This document shows positions 23,262-34,574 of a DNA stretch of 51,944 bases, in pieces. Under the pieces are notes generated by a model that worked only from the letters and a program-made list of their open reading frames with translations, did not search any database and had not been told where the DNA came from. The DNA comes from Psilocybe azurescens (Eukaryota > Basidiomycota > Agaricomycetes > Agaricales > Agrocybaceae), in NCBI GenBank assembly GCA_023853785.1, contig JAJIRX010000687.1:1-51944 (forward strand), read 5' to 3'. The first letter of the stretch is position 1. Every line of letters starts with the position of its first letter. The translations under genes and the position numbers were made by a program.

Positions 23262-24582
23262 CTAGGGAGCTCGGTGGTCTCGGTCATTGAATTGAAGCCA
23301 GTAGGATACTATGCTTCACAGATTTTCGGAATACTCGATACGACCTTACGAACCTTTTCACTTCCCAAGTTAAAAATACAATTAAATACTACAAGAGATG
23401 ACAAGTAAACAAATATCGACAGAGAGTTCTGTGTCTGAATTATGTGAAAGTCGTCAGTACTAGCTCCATTAACAGGTTCAACTGTGATGCTAACGGTCCG
23501 TCAGATAAGTCGCTTGGCGTGAGAAGTTGCGAACGCAACTATGAGTAGAGAGATCGACCAACCGAGAGCTAGGTATTGGGTTGGTGAATAAATGAGCATT
23601 GAATCGATCGCCAGTGCTCTACGAAGTAATTATGGTAATAACGAGGATAGAAGAGCGAGTCACGGCTTCAACTTCGAGCCCTGGATGAAAAGGTCCAGGT
23701 ATATCGTGATGTACCTCTTGTCTACAGTCCAGAGACAGATTTGCCTCGAGGCTGATACATTCACATCAGCACAGCCCAACGGAGTCATTCACAAAAGAGG
23801 AAAGCTAGATCATGGATGACGAAGTCTAAAAATTGTCAAACGCAATTCGCCCACGCCCAGTTGACACCCTGGAGAATACCTTGCAATTGGTGTCAAAAAC
23901 AATTAATCACCCGTCAGTGTCGACGTTGGCTTCTTTACCCTTCTCTACCTCTCCATTTCCCTTTAAATTAGACATAGCTATTGTAATCGGCCGTCCATCT
24001 AGGACATTGGGTGTAGAACTTGTGAGACATTGGATTATATTAATAGAGCCACTTGTATTGCCTTTCGTAGACGTCGTGTCACTTGTGTACGCTATCATAG
24101 GGAGGTACGGCGGCGATCAGTGCCTGCCCTGAGAGAAGTGATTATCCCTTACAGTATTAGGCGCAGACAAGCATTTTCTGCCTACGGATAATTAGAGACA
24201 TATAACTCAGGAACGCGACAGGAAGTGGTACAGTTGGGTCATTCTGCAAAAGCAGATAGGTAGCAAGCGCCTGGCAAAAGTGTGAAGGATATTAATAGAT
24301 TATCTTTGTAAATCTTTCACTACGGAAGCTGTAAGGTGCCTCATTTCTCGTGGAGGGGATCATTCGCAGAGTATGGCGAAGATATTTTCGGCATCTCGTT
24401 TTCGTATATCGGTTCAAAGATTCTCATGTCACTGGGTTGGTACTCCACGCATGATTTTTAGACATAGATGGAACACATGGGTACTCTCGAAGCATCTTAG
24501 ACTCGCTGGGAGAGGTATTAAAGATGAACTTACTTTTTGATTCCCTAGAATTTCTAATTCTCTTCCAAAGACCGAAGACCCA
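23262..24582. other. Intergenic between HsbA copies 2 and 3
   Basis: Open frames of up to 99 codons occur (for example 23833-24132 plus), but none has recognised domains. The last part is the promoter-like block shared with copy 2. Confidence 0.4.
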
Positions 24583-25295
24583 ATGAAACTTTCCTTCGCT
24601 ATTGTTGTGTCTTGCATCTCTGTGGCCTCAGCGGCTACTTTGGCCACGACCACGGCATCGACCATGAAGCTCATCATGGACGACTTGTCCAAGATCGGGT
24701 CACATTTCACCAAGATTACTACCGATGTTAACAAGTTCCCTGAGACGGGAGCTAAAGGAGCAAGTGTACGCTTATGGCTACATCCACTCAGGTACCACAT
24801 CACTAATCGATTGACTGCCCAGGACATCCACGCAGATGAAGTCGCCATTCACACACTCTTCTTAGACGTGAATAACAACCTAGGAGTCAGTACAACATAA
24901 AACCTCCGTTCTCCTGCTCTAATCTGACCATTTTTTAGCTCCTTCCGAAGCCCGTATCTGTGGAGAATGTCAAGAAAGTCGTATCAACTTACAACAGCTT
25001 CACCCCCAACATTCTCGATTACCTCAATGGCATCACGGCAAAAGCCTCGGATCTCAAATCCTTAGGCTCCTCTGAGACGACCACCATGTCGAATGATTTG
25101 GCTTTATCCGGGGATGCATGCAGGGCATTTGCTACGACGGTGCTGTCGATTACTCCGGTTAGTCATTAAGCAATCTCCGCAGGAGAGAAGTGTACTCACT
25201 GTGTACTGGATTAGCCTACCATGTCAGATGCAGTAAACACCATGTTCAATGAGGTCGATACGGCCAGGGAGAACGCTTCAGCGGCCTTCGCCTAG
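24583..25295 (+). CDS. HsbA-family hydrophobic surface-binding protein, copy 3
   Basis: Exons are 24583-24765, 24823-24885, 24939-25157 and 25215-25295; all junctions are GT-AG and the frame is intact. The signal peptide is 'MKLSFAIVVSCISVASA', followed by 'STMKLIMDDLSKIGSHFTKI', 'DIHADEVAIHTLFLDVNNNL', 'LPKPVSVENVKKVVSTYNSF', 'DLALSGDACRAFATTVL' and 'MSDAVNTMFNEVDTARENAS'. It is the only undamaged four-exon member and the best reference for the family here. Intron 1 is 57 bases with no in-frame stop. Confidence 0.9.
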
Positions 25296-25449
25296 TTATA
25301 CTTGGTTATGCTAGATGATTGGTATTTTAAGAGCGAGCGGGATATCAATTTTCATTTTCGTTGTCAATATATTGAAAGATCTTGCAAAGTTGCTATTGGA
25401 GAGAGATCAATCGATATAGATTATTTTATTCGCGTTAATCTCCAATCTA

Positions 25450-26354
25450 CTAGCACAAGTCCTTCGTTTGGCGCTTTCGTATCCCAATCCTGATGCCCAC
25501 GATTATCCAAAATCCTCCAAATGACATATATCTTAAGAGGATCGAAACGAGTCTGTATCCTCTTTCGTTAGAGCTAGATAAGAACCTAGCTTCAATTTCC
25601 AAATAATCTAGGGGTCCGTACCTTGCCTTCATCAGGTCCCGTAGAGCAGAAGGACTGTCTTCCAACGTAGACAGCAGAGAAGATTCGGGAAGCTTGCTGA
25701 CTTGTGATTCAAGTACAGACTTTTTAGGCCGAGAAAGTACCTTGTTGGGATGAGAAATCAATAGTGCACGGGAGAGAGCTAGACAATACGGTTTTGAAGA
25801 CGATTGACTTGCAGCGATGCGCGTGTGGAAGAAGAGCATTGACGATGATCGTGACTCCTGTGCGTCCGATACTCCCATCTATGTCCTTCGTGGCAGTCTC
25901 TCCGTTGAAAAACAACAACTTCCAAGCCTTTATTGCCTCGATATCACAAGAAGACGTTGAGGAAACGAGAACGTGTAGTGCTGATATCGAAACAGACTTT
26001 GGTCCATGCTTCTGGGATATCGACCAATATATCTTGCAAACAGAGGCTGCATTTAAGGGAAGAAATATGGAACCATGATATCGTAGTCCGGCTGTTGCCT
26101 TCCATGACTTGCTTGGTCTTCTTGAACATGTAGGATGTCATAAGGTAGATCTCGTCGATGGGCTGGCTTAGCGAGATCAGATGAAGTTTGATAATTAATG
26201 TATGAATCCCCACCGACAAATCAACGAATAAGGCCATTTTCAACGTAAAGTATACCTGAAGGTGCACAGATTCTGGAAGTGGGAATTCAGAAGAAGATAG
26301 AAAAGGTCGAAGCCAGATACCGACTTGGTTTCTCGATAAGAAATGAATCACCAT
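25450..26354 (-). CDS. Possible F-box-like protein, frame-broken
   Basis: Minus-strand pieces read in order: 'SLCLQDILVDIPEAWTKVCF', like the 'W+.i...P.lWt.i' stretch after an F-box; 'LLPHAHRCKSIVFKTVLSSS', like the LRR-side segment of mushroom F-box proteins; and 'LLSTLEDSPSALRDLMKARY' to the end at 25450. The pieces lie in more than one frame, with no obvious introns joining them. No clear F-box proper is seen. The assignment is by resemblance only and could be wrong. Confidence 0.3.
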
Positions 26355-27166
26355 TACTCACACTCTAGATGTTTTCCTGCCAAATATTCAATCATTATGC
26401 AACATTTATGTGTGTCTTTTTTTGTATAATCCTGGGTTCATTATAAGTAGAAAACATCTGATCCACGAAGGCTTCTGATTGGTTTGGCATGAAATAATTA
26501 GCCCCAAATTACGGAAACGAAGCGCATATAACTTTAACATACTTGACGGGTGTTTGTAATTGGTAACGGCCATCGGTTCGGCCGGCATTGGGACAACGAA
26601 AACGCCGGATCACATGCTGTTGAACGTTTGAGTCGAGCTCGAGTTGAACATTCGAGCATTTGAACTTGATTTGAACTGTGCAAAAATAATGACCTTTGGC
26701 ACGTTCCGTCAGTGCCAATCTCATCTTGCATGTTCCATGTTCCATTGACATCACTTACTACAACTTACTACAACTTAGGAGCCGCATCCGCCTTCGTCAG
26801 GCACGTTTATTCTGAGTTACAATGTTATGGTCCGGAGTCCCAACCGACCTACGCAACAACGTAATTACCGACATGTGGATTGGAAGACGAACTTCAATAC
26901 TCCCACCCCTCTTTCTCCATCCTCCCGACCTCCGAGACCTCGATGCACAGAACACTGTCATGTTACTCAAATTGGCGAGACATACGACTTGGAAGCTCTG
27001 AATTTGGGGGCTCGCAATCGTCTATCACCGGCCTGCAGCGGCCATCCAGTACCGTCGTCCATCTAATCGTATATTAATATCTGCTTTGGCCTTGCATCTC
27101 ACATCACCCTTGTTCTGTGTCTCTCTATTACCGTTACACGCTGGCACTGGCGGACTGGTCTAAGGA
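26355..27166. other. Intergenic, upstream of the second P450
   Basis: A small direct repeat (ACTTACTACA twice near 26753-26778) is present. No gene is supported. Confidence 0.45.
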
Positions 27167-29778
27167 ATGTCTGACATGTACTACTACATCCTTTCGGCTC
27201 TGGTATCCTCGCTCGGCGTTCTGTATCTTACCATTGTGAATTCTAAACGATACAAGGCATGGCTGTGTGTTTCCCTCTATATCCTTCATTGTGCTCACTA
27301 ACGCCCTTAACTCGACTGTTATTCACCTGTACTCAACACGCGCACCACATTACACATCCACGCGAATTACCCACCCTCAGCTTTCTCACATCCCAACGAT
27401 AGGACACACCGCACCCCTCCTTTCATACATCTCGGCCTGGAAATATCTTAAAGACTCGGGATACGTGTACGATACTATTGAAGAAGGATATCGCAAGGTC
27501 TGTCTTCTGATTCACGTACTACTCGAATAATACACCTGGAATACTCAACTAAATTGTTTCTCATCATTATTATTCTTGTCATGAATGAAAATCGAACAGC
27601 ACCCGAACGGAGTATTCAAAGTACCCACCCTGACTTCATGGGACGTCATCGTGAACGGCACCACCAATGTTGAAGAGATGAGCAAAGCCCCAATCGACGT
27701 CGTGTCGAATAGCCTTGCTTTCGCAGAGGTACGGTCATCCTCTCAATCTAATTACCACATACTCAATGCAATCCTCATCTACGCAGTTCCTCCAACTGGA
27801 CTACACACTCGGCCGGGGGTGACGAACCACCCGTACCACGTCTCCGTCGTGCGCGCGGCGATCACGCGGAACATCGCGGCCAAGTTTGACGAGATGCGGG
27901 ACGAGGTTGGGAGGGGGTATGCTCAGGCGTTTGAGAGGCTTAGGAATGATAGTGAAGGTGCCGTAGCGGAAGGTGGGTTATTCATGTTGTCTATTTTTAT
28001 TCTTCTTTTTCCAGCTTATGAATTTCAATCCCAATAAGAGAAAGGGGGCTCAGGTGAATGGGTCGAAGCCCCGGTGTACCAAGTGACGATCCGCATCGTG
28101 TCTAAAATCCTCGCGCGCCTTTCCGTGGGGCATCCGTTATGTGCGTAGTCCTATTCCTGTCTCACTACTCTTCCGTGTCTGACATTGACCACGACTTCAC
28201 TTTCAACCCCATGTTCGTGTTCGAACTTGGGACGTAATCTTAAAAGGCGAGAACGAAGAATTCAGAGAACTATGTGGGCGTGCGGTGCGCACGCTTATCA
28301 AAGGTCGCAATTTGCGCTTCTTCCCCAGATTTCTAAGGCCGTGAGTCGTCCATACCTCTCTTCCTCATCAACGGTTGTTTCGAACCATAACTTACATTAC
28401 GTATGGGCGATAATTTCGCCAATGCAGAATTGCATCGAGGTTGCTCATAAACGTGCAAAAGGATCTAAAGAGGATGGCGGAGCTCCTTGAGCCTATTGTG
28501 AGGTTTAGACTTGAACAAGAGGAGGTGCATGGTGGCGGTGATTGGCCCGGGAAGCCTGTACGTCCGCTTTGTAGTTCTTTTCTTTGTTCCTCTTCTGGTA
28601 TCAAACTCGAATTATCTAGAACGACGTCCTGATGTGGTTGATGGATGAAGCTGAGAAGATAGGTCTGGAACGCACGCCCTTGGATCTTGCGACGCGCTTA
28701 TACTTCTTGTCGTTCGCTTCGGAGGATATTGCGGTGGTGAGTCGCTCTTGTTCTTGTACTTGTCTACTAGTTCACCTTTCCGCCTAAATTCAATTGAATC
28801 CCACAGGCTCTGACAAACGCACTCCGCATAATTGCATCCCGTCCCGCGGACGTATACCTCAACCCTCTCCGGGCAGAGATCGAGCGTGTTCTTGCACAAG
28901 ATGGTGGGTGGACAAAGAATGCGGTGGGGAGGATGTATATGCTCGATAGTTTTCTGAGGGAAGTGCAGCGGTGTTTTGATATCCAGCCGCGTATGTGTAT
29001 GTTTCTTTTCTGTTCATGAAATTGGTCACTGAGCACGTCTTTATGTTCAACTCACAGTGCATGTCTCCAGAAGAACGATCAAGCCATTCATGTTCTCAGA
29101 CGGCACACTCGTGCCTCCTGGCTGCACGATGTACGCCAACTCGCATGGCATGTACCGCGATGAAGAGCGGTTCACAGGTGCGGGGAAGTTTGATGGATTT
29201 CGATATGTCATGCCCGGGGGTCTGGTTTTGATGGTGATGTGGGTGGTAGTGTCGGAGAAGGAAGAGAAAAAGAGGTTAATGGGGACGGGAGCGGTAATGG
29301 GAATGGGAATGGTGGTGCAGGAAGAAAGAATTCAAGCGATTCCGAAGAGACTGTCCAACGACCGACTGGCAGCTACAAGCAGCCGTTGCTGGCCAAGCCT
29401 GCGCTCGATTATCATGCTTTTGGGTATGGAAAACACGCTTGGTACCTTTTGTTTGTCAATTATGTTTGTTCAAACCGGTTTTCTAACATGGCGAAACTCG
29501 AATCATGTAGCCCTGGCCGTTTCTCTGCGACGTATCAGCTCAAGACGATGGTCGCGCATGTGTTAATGACGTATGATGTTCGAGTGAACATGCCCGGTGC
29601 CAATGAGAAGGGGCGCAATGGGAAGGAGCGTAATGGCAATGGCAATGGGTATAAATACACGGTGCCGACGGATAATGGGGATTTGAGACTTGCGGGAGAG
29701 CGAGATCGAGAGGGAGGCGGAGGTGGGAGTAAGAGTGGAATGGGCGTCGATACGAAGCTGTGGTTCAGGAAGAGGTGA
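27167..29778 (+). CDS. Cytochrome P450, second copy
   Basis: Membrane anchor 'MYYYILSALVSSLGVLYLTI' from the ATG at 27167; hinge 'HIPTIGHTAPLLSY'; 'FLQLDYTLGR' and 'NHPYHVSVVRAAITRNI'; 'LLEPIVRFRLEQEEVHGG'; 'LYFLSFASEDIAV'; K-helix EVQR in 'DSFLREVQRCF'; 'FDGFRYVMPGG'; haem loop FGYGKHAC-PG with the Cys codon split by an intron; and the C-terminal 'KLWFRKR' with stop at 29776-29778. A Gly/Asn/Ser-rich insert lies between the FDGFR motif and the haem loop, and another sits near the C-terminus; both are unusual for the family. Two frame breaks, each in a G5 run (27815-27819 and 29216-29220), are cured by one extra G. Exon positions parallel the first P450, so they are paralogues. The substrate is unknown. 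Confidence 0.85.
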
Positions 29779-30324
29779 TGAGGCTTGTGTATGGTAGTGC
29801 AATGCACCAATGGATTATGCGCATAACTTGCTGGTTACAGAATTGGATGCACCGATGTAGGCTATTGTACTATGACTGTACGGCGTGTGGGGCTGAAAAC
29901 AATTGTTCTCGCGATCAAAAAGGTTTCACACAACAATATGAGTTGCTCTGTGCCGAAGGAAGTAGGGCGTCGGGACGAGAGCAGATGGTACACGCCGCAG
30001 GAATTTCTTGGCCGACCGACATTGCCTATTTACAGGTATGGCCGCCCACCACGCACGGAAAATCCAAGTGCAAAATGCGTTCGGTCCGCGTGCCCACTCG
30101 GTGCAATCCGGTTAACGTCTAAAAATAAAGGAAGTAGCAGCGGAAGAAGGTCGCTGTCCGCTACCCATTTCCGGAGTTTGACGACTTCACAGACGAAGCG
30201 TCTTCAATCGACCATCTTCAGTATGATATAAAGGTGAGTATGAGATGGCTGAAGTTATTATCATCACCCTCATCACCTACAGAGTCTTCACTAATCTCAC
30301 ACTTTCTTCAAACCCACAACAGAA
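29779..30324. other. Intergenic between the P450 and a secreted-protein gene
   Basis: A 119-codon open frame (29872-30231 plus) has no domain or signal and is probably chance. The right end is the promoter and leader of the secreted-protein gene. Confidence 0.4.
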
Positions 30325-30906
30325 ATGAAGTTCGCCGCTACCTCCGCTGTCTTCTTCTCCCTCGCTGGCCTCGTCGCATCTGCGACCATCGCAAAGCGCA
30401 ACTGCCCACAAGCAGCACGATTTGGCGCTCTTAGCGCCTTCCCGGTCACTGTTAGCTCAGGAGATGTACGTACCTCTTTCAATCAATAGACCCGCAAAAG
30501 AAATTAAACCACAATTCGATACACAGAGCATCACCGTCAGCGTTAACCTGAACTGCCCCATAGAGCAGTTTGGCATAATCCCCCAGTTCCTCGATTACAC
30601 TATTGAGGTGCCTGAGGCTAGCAATAACGGACACGAACAACCCATCGTTCTTGCCAGACGCACTTTCAACTTTGTTCCGGGGACAATCCAGCCTACGGAC
30701 GAGTTTACTACTCAGGTACGTTCCTTGATATTTATTTTGCTGAACGGCATTTAATAAATTGTTTACCATAGGTTCCACATGCCCCTTTCTTCGCCGGGGC
30801 AGCTTACAACATTGTCCTGAACATGGTCTACCCTATTAACGGCACTGATGGAAGTACTGTGCTTGTCGAAGGAGGGGTTTCTTTCCCGATCACTATCAAT
30901 GCCTAA
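30325..30906 (+). CDS. Small secreted protein, intact, three exons
   Basis: Exons 30325-30465, 30527-30715 and 30772-30906 encode 154 residues with GT-AG introns and no frame problem. The signal peptide is 'MKFAATSAVFFSLAGLVASA', followed by a likely Kex2 site (KR before N). The body is rich in beta-strand patterns ('SITVSVNLNCPIEQFG', 'YTIEVPEASN', 'AAYNIVLNMVYPI', 'GGVSFPITI') and has two Cys (C-P near the N-terminus and C-P-I in exon 2). It looks like an immunoglobulin- or C2-like sandwich of a secreted basidiomycete family without known function. Confidence 0.8.
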
Positions 30907-31237
30907 CTAAATAGACATTGTCGATTCGACTTCCAGACATGGATCAGTACTATAATAAAGCATGGACTTTCTGATAATTTAGTAGCCCAAAGTAATCAAA
31001 TACTATTGCAATCGTCCAAGTATATTTCATCGATGGATATAAAAGAATGTAGGGAATCACTGTGACTGAGTGAATTAGGGTAATCGAATAGTCCAATGTC
31101 CAATGTGAATGGCACTTGAGATGCGACGCTCAATATAGAACTGAAGCCCTATCGGCAAAGATTCTCCCTGAGAGAATGGTCAATTCAATCCCGTGAGCTA
31201 TCCATCCGATAGAGTAGAATCAACTATAACCATGTAC

Positions 31238-31645
31238 TTACCTTCCAGGATAGAGGTAGCACGTCTTCTCCCCACGTTCAGTCACATAGTAGCCCGAGAT
31301 GGAACCATACTCTCTAAGAGCACACGACCCAATTGTAGCCAACGCCCGACGCACCGCGTCATACGGTATAACGATATCCTCTGGAGAATCGGGTTTACCA
31401 CTGCTGCTGTCGCAGGTGGTGACGATGGAGCACGCGCGCAGCGTGATCGTTGCGCGGTTGTTAACGCAGGGTATCTCGGTGTCGTTGTCGAGGTTCTGAC
31501 TGATGAGAGCGAGGCAGTCTTGTGGGTCTGCGCCGGGGTAGGGATGGCATGGGCCTGGGCCTGCCGTACTGTTTTGGGACAGTACGAGGTGGGAGAGGAA
31601 AAGGAGCGTGGTGAGAATGAAGCCCAGGGAGCGGATGAAAGACAT
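31238..31645 (-). CDS. Small secreted cysteine-rich protein
   Basis: The start is the internal ATG at 31645, giving a strong signal peptide ('MSFIRSLGFILTTLLFLSHL'). The mature part has six or so Cys ('GPCHPYPG', 'QDCLALI', 'IPCVNN', 'LRACSIVTTC', 'IGSCAL', 'KTCYLYPG') and two N-glycosylation sequons (N-S-T, N-D-T). The spacing recalls secreted effector-like proteins in fungi, but I cannot name a family. The stop as read overlaps a GTAAGT that could be a donor; splicing there would give a slightly different C-terminus. It is transcribed towards the preceding secreted-protein gene (convergent pair). Confidence 0.65.
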   Translation of the reverse strand: MSFIRSLGFILTTLLFLSHLVLSQNSTAGPGPCHPYPGADPQDCLALISQNLDNDTEIPCVNNRATITLRACSIVTTCDSSSGKPDSPEDIVIPYDAVRRALATIGSCALREYGSISGYYVTERGEKTCYLYPGR

Positions 31646-32906
31646 GTTACGAGCTGCGATATAAGGGTGTAAGTATTCTGCCTCTGAAAGAATTGATTGA
31701 GTTGTATCGGAGGTACGTACCAACGACAGTAGATGAGGACTAGGGCTTTGACGGCGTTGAATGGGAGAGTTCGGGCAGCGCTACGCTCTCTGTTCCATTA
31801 CGTCGCCCTTTATATGTACATGTCCCCAAGTACAAATCTGGAGAGACCCCACATTGAGTATGTACTAACCATATGAAGCTAGTTAAAAGATGAGAAATTC
31901 CATGAGCCGAAAGCTGTACATACACACTTTTGTGCACAAATGGTCAAAGTGTTACGTACTTCGAGGAGCTACCCTGCATCATAAAGTTTCCGATGTGGAT
32001 ATTTTTGACCGTCCATTTTATAAGCCTGAAAAGTAACATGTTCCCCAATGAGCCTATTTGAGGTGAAAAACATCCCAGCTTTTCAGAGATTCAACTGTGG
32101 ACCTTCGAGAGCGCATAGCGACTTTTCTTCGGATGGGAGGCTGGTTAAAATTCAATAATGGTAGGTATATGCCGTACATCTTTCGAGAGTCATCTTGGCA
32201 GAGTTGGCCCAAGGTTGGCCAGTCCGAAGTTGGAAACTAAGCTAAGTGGGAGTGGGAATGGGCGGTCACAAAGTCGAGAGAACAGTCAGAATAGTTGGGA
32301 TAGTGGGCGGGATGGTTGGCGGGATGGTCGAGATAGTCGGTGGAATAGTCGAGCCCAGTCGGTTGCACCTGAGTAAGTCGGGACGGCGGTCGCCAAGCTT
32401 CGCCAAGTCAAGAAAATCTGGACGGCCCGACTTCTACCAGTTGGTATGGTACTGACGCTGTGGCAGTTGTAGTTGGGAATCCGTGTAGTAAGAGCTTGCT
32501 CCCTCTCTACTGCCGATGCCAAAATGTCTAATTCCACGTGATCCGCTTGCTTTAACGGTCACCCTGTGAGAACTTTGAAAGCGCCGAACGCCGAGCACAG
32601 CTCACCATAGAGCGTGCCAGGCACTGACGTGGCGAAGCATTCTTAGTAATAGAAGTAAGTTCTGAGTACGCTGTTCAACTTTTGGGCATACAATTGAGCG
32701 TGTTCCGAAACATCATGCGCTGGTGAGTTGGCGCGCCGTGCGGCGGGCGTCCTGAGGTCTTAATCACCTGACTGGGCGATTCCGGCGTTTTCCATGATGT
32801 GCGCTGGCTGACGTTGACGTCAACGCTTTGACGTTTTGTTTTGTTTCTATTCTGATCTCCTAGATTTCATCTTATGCTCCACAAGCTGTAGTACTGAGGC
32901 GCTTCA
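31646..32906. other. Intergenic; G-rich degenerate repeat and a dispersed repeat copy
   Basis: At 32280-32370 a degenerate GGGATGGTTGGC-type repeat is visible. A dispersed repeat copy lies at 32534-32638 (listed separately). I see no supported gene. Confidence 0.45.
32534..32638 (+). repeat. Dispersed repeat, copy 1 (CpG-rich version)
   Basis: About 105 bp shared with 47204-47306 on the same strand, including GTGAGAACTTTGAAAGC and TGCCAGGCACTG. Copy 1 keeps its CpGs. Its parent element is unknown. Confidence 0.8.
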
Positions 32907-33816
32907 ATGAACATGAATACAGGATCTAATCAAGGTAGCAACCAAACTTCGAGTTTGAGCATCTCTAGTAGAAATATAGAAGAGAATGGGACACCATATA
33001 TCCTCGTATGCGGAGCAGCAACCGAGGACAATCAAGCTGCCTCAAAGAGCACAGGGTGCGGGAGCATCGTGCACACACATGCTTTCCCCGTCTTCGCCAC
33101 TCTAGTGCCGGGGTCCGGGTACTACCACAAAATAACACTGTGGATATCCGCGAACTTCATCCCAAGGAACTGTTATACCGCTCGAAGCAATGTACTTTTC
33201 TGTCGGCTCACACCAGCGTGACGCCGACGCTGTACGTGCCGAGTGTGGATGTGCGAAGGAGGGGATAGGGTGTTCTATATGGCAAGTCCTCTTCTCATTT
33301 ACTCTCGTATCCCTGTCCTTGACGGTCTTGTTTTACCTCGTCAAAAGTGGAAACCCTCTAGGTATAAGATATACACGGTGCAAAACGGCTGCCTCCTCCC
33401 GCAAGTCCTTCTGTGCTATTTTCAATAAAGCAATTCTTGCTTCCTCTCACACTCTTCCATCTCGACCTCGACACCAACTACCCAATCGTCGCATAAGAGC
33501 CCCGGAGGGCCTTGAATACTGGCTTCCCGCCCCTGTCCACTCCGATTTTCCCAACAATGATAATAATAATCAAATATGGTACATGTTCATAGCTTCCTAT
33601 GTCACAGCGATACCCTTATCCTCTAAATGCGAGGGATCTTTAACGTCACCGTCAGGAACAATGAGCTCTGTGTCAACGGATGATCACTTTGAATTCACAG
33701 AGGAGGGACGGACTCTAGTGTTGCAAGTGCGTCCGCGTTCCATGCGGGTGCGAAGACGGCGTCGTCGTACAGAACAACTAGAAGCAGAAGATCTTGAATT
33801 TAGTAGCGATTTATAA
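32907..33816 (+). CDS. Hypothetical protein, structure uncertain
   Basis: Overlapping open frames give 'TVDIRELHPKELLYRSKQCT' and 'SVTPTLYVPSVDVRRRG', then in another frame 'PVLDGLVLPRQKWKPSRYKI'. Finally, in the long frame ending at 33816, a basic C-terminus 'RPRSMRVRRRRRRTEQLEAE' appears. The pieces could be one gene with introns or frame breaks, but I cannot join them with confidence and recognise no family. Confidence 0.2.
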
Positions 33817-34574
33817 TTGAGGCAGTAGCAGGGGGGGAGAGCGGGGATTGTGTGGCCGATCCGAACTCAAGCTCAATGACTGAGTGCAGACGTTGCGGCG
33901 CCTGGTGTCTTGACATTCGACGGTACGACAACCCTACAATCAACCTTATTTATTCAATGTGTAGTTCCTCGAGCTGCGTGCAATGACAGCCCAAGCTCAG
34001 CAGACGATGTTTGACTATAGACGCACATTTTCATCCACTGTAGATTCAACACAAAGACACATTCGAAACTGAGAACCAAAAACAATATATAAAAGGCTCA
34101 CCGTCTTCTTCAGTTCTTCAGCTCGTTATCAGTAGCAACCCGAGTGAGCACAATTGGCAACAGCACTCTGGAAATCCGTGACGAAGTCAGCACTCTAGCT
34201 TGCTAGTGCTCGTACACCTACAGCGCATTCCACATTGCCACCTGCAACGGATACGGTGGAGCAAACGACATCCAGGACGCCGATGAACCTCATGGCCGAC
34301 ATCGGCCAGATATACGAAGGGCAATGGCAGAATGACGGATTTCAGAAGAAGAGCGGACAGCACGGATGCGGGCGTTACAAAGGCAAATAGCAGAGATCCG
34401 GGATTCATTGGGATCAAGCCCTTCAGCTTCGGATTCAGAATTGTAGAGGGTCTACCTAGAACGATGCGCTCGAACTCTTGCAACCACGACTATGGAGTTC
34501 TAAGCACAATGTCTTTTATCCTTGCAATTCTATCAAGACCTACGTAGTACAACTAGACCTTTAACTGACTAGAG
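33817..34574. other. Intergenic; TATA-like sequence near 34087
   Basis: A good TATA-like motif (TATATAAAAGG) followed by a pyrimidine-rich leader is seen on the plus strand near 34087, but no convincing coding region follows it. The right side is the 3' flank of the first Rho-like gene. Confidence 0.35.

Noticed and set aside
29872..30231. 119-codon plus-strand open frame after P450-2
   Set aside because: Its composition looks random and it overlaps the likely promoter of the secreted-protein gene.
27167..31645. A secondary-metabolite cluster around P450-2
   Set aside because: No synthase, transferase or cluster regulator is nearby. The neighbours are small secreted proteins.
34187..34483. 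98-codon minus-strand open frame downstream of a TATA-like motif
   Set aside because: The TATA-like motif is on the opposite strand, and the frame ends in a Cys/Arg-rich stretch without family features.
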